From JAXDJJ01 sp034665745 (GTDB taxonomy: Bacteria > Actinomycetota > CADDZG01 > WHSQ01): a DNA stretch of 23,624 nt. A program made the position numbers and the translations under genes. Numbering within the stretch: position 1 is the first letter of the stretch; each line of letters starts with the position of its first letter. Location of the stretch: NCBI GenBank assembly GCA_034665745.1, contig JAXDJJ010000009.1, forward strand, positions 1 to 23,624. The letters run 5' to 3'. Positions 1 to 5,848 of this stretch are shown here, one piece after another. The notes under the pieces are model-generated. The model was not told the DNA's origin, did not search any database, and worked only from the letters and a program-made list of their open reading frames with translations.

Positions 1-539
1 TGCGCGAGCAAACCGTCGGCAACCTCGCCACAGGTACGGGCCATGATCTTTCCGACAGCAGCGAAGTAGATGGGCACGTCGCGCGGCGGAGGGTTCCGCT
101 TCGCTCCGAAGACAGGGCGGGTGACCGTGTAGAACCGACCTTCGTGGATGCGGTCCTCGCCGCGGTTCGCGCCCCAGACGGTGCGCATGACCTCGGCGTA
201 TTCCTTCATCTTGGGGGCCGGGTGCTCGAACTTGACCGAGAAACGTTCCTCGTTGATCCGCTTGACCTGAGTGCCGAGCCCGACGATGAAACGACCACCC
301 GAGAGCTCGTCGAGGTCCGATGTCTCCATGGCCGTGATGGTCGGAGACCGTGGGAATGCCAGGGCTATCGAGGTACCCACGGTGATCTTCGAGGTCGCCT
401 GGATGGCGGCCGCACAGGTGATGAATGCCGTATTAGTGGTCTCCGCCGCCCAGCACGACTCGAATCCGGCGTCCTCGACCATCTTGGCCATAGGCCCGAT
501 CATCGAAAGGGGGCCACCGATCCCTATCCCGTACTCCAT
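1..539 (-). CDS. LLM-family (luciferase-like, probably F420-dependent) oxidoreductase, 3' end outside window
   Basis: About 179 residues of the N-terminal half of a TIM-barrel luciferase-like oxidoreductase are visible; the gene runs off the left edge. The protein opens MEYGIGIGGPLSMIG and then shows family landmarks: an early E-T pair after AGFESCWAAE, the strand-plus-turn ITVGTSIALAFPRSP, the ELSGGRFIVGLG segment (about residues 79-90) and the KMKEYAEVMRTVW helix. These fit F420-dependent LLM proteins (MSMEG/Rv-type subfamilies), which move hydride between F420 and varied small substrates in the cytoplasm. The substrate cannot be told. The ATG at 537-539 is chosen because the homologous region begins there and a TATAGT hexamer lies ten bases upstream. 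F420 rather than FMN use is inferred from family resemblance only. Confidence 0.8.
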   Translation of the reverse strand, partial: MEYGIGIGGPLSMIGPMAKMVEDAGFESCWAAETTNTAFITCAAAIQATSKITVGTSIALAFPRSPTITAMETSDLDELSGGRFIVGLGTQVKRINEERFSVKFEHPAPKMKEYAEVMRTVWGANRGEDRIHEGRFYTVTRPVFGAKRNPPPRDVPIYFAAVGKIMARTCGEVADGLLA

Positions 540-548
540 AGGCCCCGG

Positions 549-554
549 ACTATA
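549..554 (-). promoter_or_regulatory. Candidate -10 box of the LLM oxidoreductase gene
   Basis: Read on the minus strand this is TATAGT, five of six bases of the TATAAT consensus. It ends ten bases before the ATG at 539, so transcription would start within a few bases of the start codon, giving a leaderless or nearly leaderless mRNA as is common in actinobacteria. No good -35 hexamer or Shine-Dalgarno sequence is visible. Confidence 0.4.
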
Positions 555-582
555 GCCTCGACCCCTCATAACCAGGCCCGGC

Positions 583-610
583 TTGCACCCCGCCCGGCAT
601 TGTGTATCTT
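583..610 (+). promoter_or_regulatory. Weak candidate promoter for the carbinolamine dehydratase gene
   Basis: TTGCAC (583-588) and TATCTT (605-610) are separated by 16 bases. Both hexamers match the sigma-70 consensus only partly. The position would give a leader of roughly 30 bases containing the AGGAGG ribosome site at 633-638. This is offered only because the gene needs a promoter in the short divergent gap from 540 to 646. Confidence 0.25.
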
Positions 611-646
611 CCCCGGACACAACACCCGTTCCAGGAGGCAAAAAGA

Positions 647-934
647 GTGAGTGACCTGCTCGACGACGAAGAGATCGAACAGCGCCTAGATGAGCTCGGC
701 GACTGGGAGCGCGAAGGCGATTCCATCGAGAAGGTCTTTGAGTTCGACGACTTCGCCCTTGCCATGAAGTTCGTTAACGACGTGGCCAAGTTTGCGGAGC
801 AGAAAGACCACCACCCCGATATCGACATCCGCTGGAACAAGGTCAAGCTCACGTTGACCACGCATGCAGAGGGCGGATTGACCCCGTGGGACTTCGACTT
901 CGCCAACGAGGTCGAGCAAACGATCGCTACCTAG
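647..934 (+). CDS. phhB: Pterin-4a-carbinolamine dehydratase
   Basis: A 95-residue protein covering the whole pterin-4a-carbinolamine dehydratase fold. The family's active-site stretch is intact: KDHHPDIDIRWNKV (about residues 53-66) followed by LTTHAEGGLT (70-79), giving the conserved histidines H55, H56 and H73. The enzyme dehydrates 4a-hydroxytetrahydropterin, recycling the cofactor of aromatic amino acid hydroxylases; in bacteria without such a hydroxylase its job is often unclear. No hydroxylase lies in this window. The GTG at 647 is preferred because AGGAGG (633-638) sits eight bases upstream; an in-frame ATG at 602 would place the ribosome site inside the gene. The gene ends three bases from the convergent ispH. 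Confidence 0.88.
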   Translation: MSDLLDDEEIEQRLDELGDWEREGDSIEKVFEFDDFALAMKFVNDVAKFAEQKDHHPDIDIRWNKVKLTLTTHAEGGLTPWDFDFANEVEQTIAT

Positions 935-937
935 TTC

Positions 938-1888
938 CTAGCTAGGCGCCGGTACCTCTCCCTCTTCGCGTAGCCACGGGGGCAACGAGAACGTCACGTC
1001 TTCGGTCGTTATCTCGCGGGTCTCGACGTTCGTGTACCCAAGCTCTGCCAGTTTCTCGAGCAACCTGTCGACGAGCACCTCGGGGGCGCTCGCGCCCGAG
1101 CTGATGCCGACGGTGTCGGCGCCCTCGAGCCATGCTGGGTCGAGCTGCGAGACGTCGGGGACGAGATATGCGGGGGTCCCCGCCACTTTGGCAACCTCGA
1201 CCATGCGGTTCGAGTTGCTCGAGTTCAACGCGCCGACGATTAGCACCACGTCTGCCTCCGGTGCGATCGCTTTCACCGCGACCTGCCGGTTCTGCGTGGC
1301 GTAGCAGATGTCGTCACTGCGCGGGCCCGCGAGGTCGGTGAAGTGCTCGCGTAATGCCTCGACCGTCTGAAGCGTGTCGTCTACCGACAAGGTCGTTTGT
1401 GTCAGATACGAAACCGGTTCCCCGGGTGCGATCGGAAGGGACTTGATCTGCTCCGGACTCTCGATCACGAACGTGCTGTCAGGTGCTTCCCCGGCCGTTC
1501 CCTCGATCTCTTCGTGACCTTCGTGACCCACAAGAACGATCTTTCGCCCGGCCCTATCGAACCGTTTCGCCTCGAGGTGGACCTTCGTGACGAGGGGGCA
1601 GGTTGCATCGATGACCTGCAGGTTGCGGGCCTCGGCGCTCCTGCGGACCTCCGGCGAGACACCGTGGGCGGAGAAGATACAGACCGCACCCTCGGGGATC
1701 TCGGATTCGGACTCGACGAAGATCGCGCCGCGCTTCTCGAGCTCTTCGACAACGTGGCGGTTGTGGACGATCTCCTTGCGCACGTAGACCGGAGCACCGC
1801 ATGTATCGATGGCTCGCTCGACCATCTGGACGGCGCGATCGACTCCAGCGCAATAGCCACGTGGGGCCGCAAGGATGACCTTCTTCAT
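938..1888 (-). CDS. ispH: 4-hydroxy-3-methylbut-2-enyl diphosphate reductase (IspH/LytB)
   Basis: A full-length 316-residue IspH, the last enzyme of the MEP isoprenoid pathway, which reductively dehydroxylates HMBPP to IPP and DMAPP in the cytosol. The three iron-sulfur cysteines are present: C13 in PRGYCAGVDRA, C97 in IDATCPLVTKVH and C195 in DICYATQNRQ. The substrate-binding motifs VHNRHVV (about 41-47), GHEGHEEIEGT (121-131), LTQTTLSVDDT (162-172) and LNSSNSNR (221-228) are also in place. It starts 25 bases after the nth stop on the same strand, so the two probably form an operon. The start is the ATG at 1886-1888, giving the usual MKKVILAAPRGYCAGV opening. The C-terminus ends in a short acidic/Pro tail. 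Confidence 0.97.
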   Translation of the reverse strand: MKKVILAAPRGYCAGVDRAVQMVERAIDTCGAPVYVRKEIVHNRHVVEELEKRGAIFVESESEIPEGAVCIFSAHGVSPEVRRSAEARNLQVIDATCPLVTKVHLEAKRFDRAGRKIVLVGHEGHEEIEGTAGEAPDSTFVIESPEQIKSLPIAPGEPVSYLTQTTLSVDDTLQTVEALREHFTDLAGPRSDDICYATQNRQVAVKAIAPEADVVLIVGALNSSNSNRMVEVAKVAGTPAYLVPDVSQLDPAWLEGADTVGISSGASAPEVLVDRLLEKLAELGYTNVETREITTEDVTFSLPPWLREEGEVPAPS

Positions 1889-1913
1889 AACTTCAGCCTA
1901 AAGGGATGCAGGG

Positions 1914-2654
1914 TTAAGTCTTCGGGCGGGGGCGCTTGGGCAGCTTCGACATGGCTACCCGGTAACGATCCGGCAGGCCTGCTTCCTGCGAAGAGGGGCA
2001 TAGGGGTTCGATCGGGCAGCGTTCACACTGCGGCTTCTTGGCATCGCAGATGTTTCGTCCGTGCTCGATGAGAAGGTCCGTGATCACCAACCATCTGTTC
2101 TTCGGTACCACGGACATCAGATCTTGCTCGACCTTCACCGCGTCCTTGGGCCCGTGCTCGGTCAAGCCCAGCCTCACCGCGACGCGGCCCACGTGTGTAT
2201 CGACTGCGATTCCAGCGTCGGGGTCCTCGATCGCGACCTCGGGAGCCAGGTTGAGCTGCACGACGTTCGCCGTCTTGCGCGCTACCCCGGGCAGGGTGAT
2301 CAATTCGGCGACCGTCTTCGGCACCTCGCCATCGAAGTCGTCGATCAACTTCTGAGCCATGCCCCGGAGAGACTTCGTCTTCTGACGGAAGAAGCCAGTC
2401 GACTGGATGTCCTTCTGCAATTCCTCCTCGGGGACGGCCAGGTAGTCCTCGGGGCGCACGTACTTGGCGAAGAGCGTCGGGGTGACGAGGTTCACCCGCG
2501 CGTCCGTCGACTGCGCCGAGAGGATCACGGCAACCACGAGCTCCAGGGGTGTCGTGTAGTGGAGAGCGATCCCGGCCTCCGGATACTGCTGCTCGAGGGC
2601 CGTGATGATGGGCTCGATCCGCTCGGTCGGCGGGCTCTCACGGGTCACAGGCAT
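1914..2654 (-). CDS. nth: Endonuclease III (DNA glycosylase/AP lyase)
   Basis: A 246-residue base-excision-repair enzyme that removes oxidised pyrimidines and nicks at abasic sites. The helix-hairpin-helix LPGVARKTANVV (about residues 121-132) carries the catalytic lysine K127, and VDTHVGRVAVRLGL carries the catalytic aspartate D152. The C-terminal iron-sulfur motif is canonical Cx6Cx2Cx5C (C203, C210, C213, C219). About 27 residues, basic at the end (KLPKRPRPK), extend beyond the cluster, so the protein is longer than the E. coli enzyme (211 residues). The start ATG at 2652-2654 lies immediately after a TATCCT hexamer, suggesting a leaderless message. It precedes ispH and is divergent from paaR. 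Confidence 0.96.
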   Translation of the reverse strand: MPVTRESPPTERIEPIITALEQQYPEAGIALHYTTPLELVVAVILSAQSTDARVNLVTPTLFAKYVRPEDYLAVPEEELQKDIQSTGFFRQKTKSLRGMAQKLIDDFDGEVPKTVAELITLPGVARKTANVVQLNLAPEVAIEDPDAGIAVDTHVGRVAVRLGLTEHGPKDAVKVEQDLMSVVPKNRWLVITDLLIEHGRNICDAKKPQCERCPIEPLCPSSQEAGLPDRYRVAMSKLPKRPRPKT

Positions 2655-2660
2655 GGCCTA

Positions 2661-2666
2661 AGGATA
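2661..2666 (-). promoter_or_regulatory. Candidate -10 box of nth (leaderless transcript)
   Basis: The minus strand reads TATCCT, ending seven bases before the nth ATG. Transcription would then begin at or next to the A of the start codon. The matching -35 region would fall at about 2684-2689, inside the PaaR-like palindrome, so the regulator could affect nth as well. The -35 match (TCGTTA) is poor. Confidence 0.35.
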
Positions 2667-2682
2667 TGGGCTAATGTTCCCC

Positions 2683-2696
2683 CTAACGACCGTTTG
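2683..2696. promoter_or_regulatory. PaaR-type TetR operator in front of the paa operon
   Basis: The 14-mer CTAACGACCGTTTG is a near-perfect palindrome with AACG and CGTT half-sites around a two-base centre. It fits CNAACGNNCGTTNG, the operator consensus I recall for the Thermus thermophilus phenylacetyl-CoA-responsive repressor PaaR. It lies between the divergent nth and paaR genes, 13 bases before the paaR ATG, where a bound repressor would block the paaRABCD promoter. A weak -10-like TAATGT at 2672-2677 would put transcription start inside the palindrome. By family analogy, phenylacetyl-CoA would release the repressor. Confidence 0.7.
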
Positions 2697-2708
2697 TTTG
2701 GAGGTCCT

Positions 2709-3299
2709 ATGTCCGCCGTGATCGCCCGTAGCCCCCGCCGTGCCGAGATGGTCCGCGCCGCGGCTCGTCTGTTCTCCGAGCGGGGCTATCACGGCACCTC
2801 GATGCAGCACCTCGCCGATGCTCTCGGTCTCCAGCGCGGCTCCCTGTATGCCCACATCGGCAGCAAGCAGGAGCTGCTGTTCGATGTCGTCGAGGAAGGC
2901 GCGAACCGGTTCCTCGAACGCGGCGAGCAGGCCTTGAACATGCAAGCTCTCGCAGCTGTACGGCTGCGACGCCTCCTCGTCGGTCACGTCGAAACCGCTA
3001 TCGAGCACCTCGATGCCGCGACCGTTTTCCTCAACGAGTGGCGTTACCTGTCCCCCGAACTCGCGGCGGTTGTGCAAGACAAACGAGATCGCTACGAGGG
3101 CATGGTGCGCTCGATCGTCGAAGACGGCATCAAGGAGAAAGAGTTCCGTCCCGACGTGAACGTGCGGTTCGCCGCGCGCCTCGTGTTGTCGGCGGGCAAC
3201 TGGACCTACGCATGGTTCCGACCCGGCGGCGAGATGGGCGCCACCGAGATCGGAGAACGCTTCGCAGAACTGTTGATCAAGGGACTGGAGTCGTCATGA
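2709..3299 (+). CDS. paaR: TetR-family regulator of the phenylacetate operon (PaaR-like)
   Basis: A 196-residue TetR/AcrR-type repressor. The N-terminal DNA-binding domain spans about residues 10-58: AARLFSERGYHGTSMQHLADALGLQRGSLYAHIGSKQELL has the usual spacing of helices 1-4. The remainder is the helical ligand-binding domain, including the FLNEWRYLSPE segment common in TetR proteins of acyl/aryl-CoA operons. The ATG at 2709 has GGAGG at 2700-2704; the reading frame stays open much further upstream, but that part overlaps nth antisense and is not protein-like. Its stop overlaps the paaA start (ATGA), so it is co-transcribed with paaABCD. Together with the operator just upstream, this points to an autoregulated repressor responding to phenylacetyl-CoA, by analogy with PaaR. 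Confidence 0.85.
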   Translation: MSAVIARSPRRAEMVRAAARLFSERGYHGTSMQHLADALGLQRGSLYAHIGSKQELLFDVVEEGANRFLERGEQALNMQALAAVRLRRLLVGHVETAIEHLDAATVFLNEWRYLSPELAAVVQDKRDRYEGMVRSIVEDGIKEKEFRPDVNVRFAARLVLSAGNWTYAWFRPGGEMGATEIGERFAELLIKGLESS

Positions 3300-4213
3300 C
3301 CTACGAAGAGAAACTGGCGAAGTTCGAAGAGCACATCGATGCGGGGGGCAAGGTCGAAACCCAGGACTGGATGCCCGACGACTACCGCACCGGTGTCTTG
3401 AAGTTCATCGAGATGCACGCGAACTCCGAGATCATGGGTGCGTTGCCCGAGCGCGAGTGCCTGCCCGCGGCCCCCAGCCTGCACCGGAAGATGTCCCTCT
3501 GCGCAAAGATCCAGGATGAGGTTGGTCACTCGCAACTCCTGTACCGGGTGGCCGAGGACCTCGGCAAGGGTCGCGACGCGATGTACGAAGACCTCGTTAC
3601 CGGCAGGTCCAAGTTCCACAATGTCTTCCACTACCCGGTCAAGCACTGGGGTGATGTCGCAGTCATCGGGTGGTTGATCGACGGAGCTGCCCTCGTCACG
3701 CAAGCTGCGCTGCTCGATTCTTCGTATGCCCCCTACACCCGGGTGCTCAAGCGCATCTGTTCCGAGGAGCAATTGCACCTCCGACACGGCGAGGACATCA
3801 CGTTGGAACTTGCCTCGGGGACGCCGGAACAACGCGAGATGTTCCAAGAGGCCCTCAACCGGTGGTGGCTCGCGATCATCCATTTCTTCGGCCCCCGATC
3901 CAACGTCGCTAAGGACCTCCTGCTCAAGTGGAAGGTCAAGACGGAGACGAACGAGAACCTGCGCCAAGAGTTCCTCGACCGGTACGTCCCCAAGATCCTC
4001 GAGCTCGGCTTCACGCTGCCGACACCGATCCCACATGAGAAGGACGGGCACTGGGTGATCGACGACGCAGACATCGACTGGGGACCGCTCGAAGCCATCA
4101 AGAAGAATGAGGGCCCAGAGACGGCCCGTCGACTGGGGCAGCGCAAAGAGATGTACGACTCTCATCGCTGGGTGCGCGAAGCGTTGAGCGAGCCCGCCGT
4201 GAGCGTGGCCTAG
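3296..4213 (+). CDS. paaA: 1,2-phenylacetyl-CoA epoxidase, catalytic subunit PaaA
   Basis: A 305-residue protein, close to the E. coli PaaA length of 309. PaaA is the diiron oxygenase subunit that epoxidises the ring of phenylacetyl-CoA using O2. Ligand motifs typical of the ferritin-like fold are visible: E45 in NSEIMG, E75 and H78 in QDEVGHSQLL, and E158 and H161 in SEEQLHLRHGE. The 3296 ATG overlaps the paaR stop by four bases and has GGAG five bases upstream (3287-3290). It is followed two bases later by paaB. The active complex also needs PaaB, PaaC and an electron-donating reductase (PaaE), which is not seen here. Confidence 0.97.
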   Translation: MTYEEKLAKFEEHIDAGGKVETQDWMPDDYRTGVLKFIEMHANSEIMGALPERECLPAAPSLHRKMSLCAKIQDEVGHSQLLYRVAEDLGKGRDAMYEDLVTGRSKFHNVFHYPVKHWGDVAVIGWLIDGAALVTQAALLDSSYAPYTRVLKRICSEEQLHLRHGEDITLELASGTPEQREMFQEALNRWWLAIIHFFGPRSNVAKDLLLKWKVKTETNENLRQEFLDRYVPKILELGFTLPTPIPHEKDGHWVIDDADIDWGPLEAIKKNEGPETARRLGQRKEMYDSHRWVREALSEPAVSVA

Positions 4214-4215
4214 TC

Positions 4216-4512
4216 ATGGAGGTCTACGAGGTCTTCCGTCGGGCGGGACACAAGGATCCCTTCGAGCACTGTGGGGCGGTTATCGCTCCGGACCACGAGA
4301 TGGCCCTCCTGATGGCGAAGGAATGCTTCTTGCGCCGGCGCGAGGGCAGCCACCTGTGGGTCGCTCGACGCAGCGACATCCACAGCTTCTCGGACGAGAG
4401 CTTGCTTGAGATCGCGGCCGACAAGTCGTACCGCTTCAACGAGGGGTACCGGGACGTTGTCGGGAAGCGGGACAAGGCCAAGGCGCGCGCGAAGGAGCTC
4501 GCGTCCCAGTGA
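4216..4512 (+). CDS. paaB: 1,2-phenylacetyl-CoA epoxidase subunit PaaB
   Basis: A 98-residue PaaB with the conserved opening MEVYEVFRRAGHKDPFEHCGAV, the EMALLMAKECFLRRREG helix (about residues 30-46) and the LWVARRSDI strand. PaaB is a small bridging subunit that helps assemble PaaAC into the active oxygenase. It starts two bases after the paaA stop, and its own TGA overlaps the paaC GTG by four bases, so translation is coupled through the operon. Confidence 0.96.
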   Translation: MEVYEVFRRAGHKDPFEHCGAVIAPDHEMALLMAKECFLRRREGSHLWVARRSDIHSFSDESLLEIAADKSYRFNEGYRDVVGKRDKAKARAKELASQ

Positions 4513-5348
4513 GCGACTCGCTAGTAGCGCTGCTTACAGGCCTTGCCGATGACGAGCTCGTGCTTGGGCATCGTCATTCCGAATGGACCGGCTTCGCTCC
4601 TCATCTCGAGGAGGACGTCGCGTTCTCTTCTATCGCCCAAGACGAGATCGGACACGCGGCCGCGTACTACTCGCTGCTCGCCGAACTCACCGGAGATGAT
4701 GCCGACAGGCTCGCCTTGGGCCGGGACAAAAACGAGTATCGCAACGCGATCCTGTGTGAACGGCCGAACGGTGAATGGGCCTACACGCTGGTGCGCCACT
4801 GGCTCTACGACCACGCCGACGCACTTCGACTCGAGGCCTTGGAGAACTCGGCCGACGCCAACCTCGCAGCCCTTGCGACGAAGATCAGACGCGAGGAGCG
4901 GTACCACCTGATCCATGCCGAATCGTGGATGAAGCGCGTGTCACGTGGGCCGGTCGAGGGTCGCACGCGGCTCGCCGATGCAGTTGGCCGTGCCTTCCCC
5001 GAAACTCTTGGTCTGTTCGAACCGTTCGAACTCGAAGAAGATGCCGTCAAGCAAGGGTGGCTGCCGGTACCCAGTGACGAGCTCCAGGCCCGCTTCTTCA
5101 GCGAGGTGCGCGCCGCACTCGACACATTCGGTCTTCCCACAGAGATCCACACCCACGCGGCAGCACGGGCTGAATTCGTCGCTTCTTCGTCCGGCGACCT
5201 GATCTCGGAAGGTGACAGCGCCACAACCGAGACGGCCGGCAGTGAGGATGCTTTGGGTGGCCGCAAAGGGCGCCACACCGAGGACTTCGCGTCGTTGTGG
5301 GATGCGATGACGACGCAGTACCGGGCACACCCGGGAGCCAGATGGTGA
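4509..5348 (+). CDS. paaC: 1,2-phenylacetyl-CoA epoxidase structural subunit PaaC
   Basis: A 279-residue ferritin-like subunit that pairs with PaaA. Hallmark motifs are HRHSEWTGFAPHLEEDVA (about residues 21-38), IAQDEIGHAA (42-51) and REERYHLIHAESW (128-140). The start is the GTG at 4509, overlapping the paaB stop as GTGA. E. coli PaaC is about 248 residues; this protein gains length near the C-terminus through a Ser/Thr/Gly/acidic stretch (about 226-249) before the closing GGRKGRHTEDF...AHPGARW segment, a low-complexity linker that may be lineage-specific. Its end overlaps the start of paaD. Confidence 0.95.
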   Translation: MSDSLVALLTGLADDELVLGHRHSEWTGFAPHLEEDVAFSSIAQDEIGHAAAYYSLLAELTGDDADRLALGRDKNEYRNAILCERPNGEWAYTLVRHWLYDHADALRLEALENSADANLAALATKIRREERYHLIHAESWMKRVSRGPVEGRTRLADAVGRAFPETLGLFEPFELEEDAVKQGWLPVPSDELQARFFSEVRAALDTFGLPTEIHTHAAARAEFVASSSGDLISEGDSATTETAGSEDALGGRKGRHTEDFASLWDAMTTQYRAHPGARW

Positions 5349-5848
5349 CCACCAAGGTGATGGACCTCGAAGCTCAGGTATGGGATGCCCTCGCGACCGT
5401 CCCCGACCCAGAGATACCTGCCGTGTCTGTCGTGGACATGGGGATGATCCGAGAAGTGGTGATCACCGGTTCGCAGGCGCGGATCGTTGTCCTGCCGACA
5501 TTCACTGGGTGCCCCGCTCTACCGATCATCAAGAGCGACGTCGCGAAGGCAGTACGCGCTTTGGATGGCGTCGACGACGTGAAGGTTGATGTCTCGTTCA
5601 CCCCACCGTGGACCAGCGATCGCATCACAGCGGATGGTCGGAAGAAGCTCGAGGAGTTCGGACTGGCTCCACCAACGGGCACGGGACCGGTTCTCGTTAC
5701 CCAGATAGGGCTACCGAAGTCGGCGATCTGTCCGTTCTGCGGGAGCAAGGACACTCACAACGAGAATCCATTCGGCCCAACGCCGTGCAGGGCTCTCTAC
5801 TACTGCAACGCGTGCAGGAACCCGTTCGAACAGTTCAAGCCTGTTTAG
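5342..5848 (+). CDS. paaD: Phenylacetate pathway protein PaaD (DUF59/MIP18 plus C-terminal Cys motif)
   Basis: A 168-residue PaaD. Residues about 8-95 form the DUF59/MIP18 domain, with VPDPEIPAVSVVDMGM near the start and the family cysteine C57 in FTGCPAL. The C-terminal part has the cysteines C130, C133, C149, C155 and C158 (CPFC, TPCRA and CNAC) of the metal-binding module typical of PaaD. The protein is thought to help mature an iron-sulfur or metal centre of the epoxidase system. Two starts are possible: ATG at 5342 or GTG at 5345. The latter would reproduce the GTGA overlap seen at the paaB/paaC junction. The 3' end overlaps the convergent GGDEF/HD-GYP gene by 14 bases, so the operon ends here without paaE. 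Confidence 0.93.
   Translation: MVTTKVMDLEAQVWDALATVPDPEIPAVSVVDMGMIREVVITGSQARIVVLPTFTGCPALPIIKSDVAKAVRALDGVDDVKVDVSFTPPWTSDRITADGRKKLEEFGLAPPTGTGPVLVTQIGLPKSAICPFCGSKDTHNENPFGPTPCRALYYCNACRNPFEQFKPV

Noticed and set aside
2061..2708. Long in-frame extension upstream of paaR
   Set aside because: It is antisense to nth, its translation is Arg/His/Leu-rich and unlike TetR proteins, and a good GGAGG-ATG start exists at 2709.
3206..4165. 319-codon open frame antisense to paaA
   Set aside because: A GC-rich shadow of a well-supported gene with no recognisable motif.
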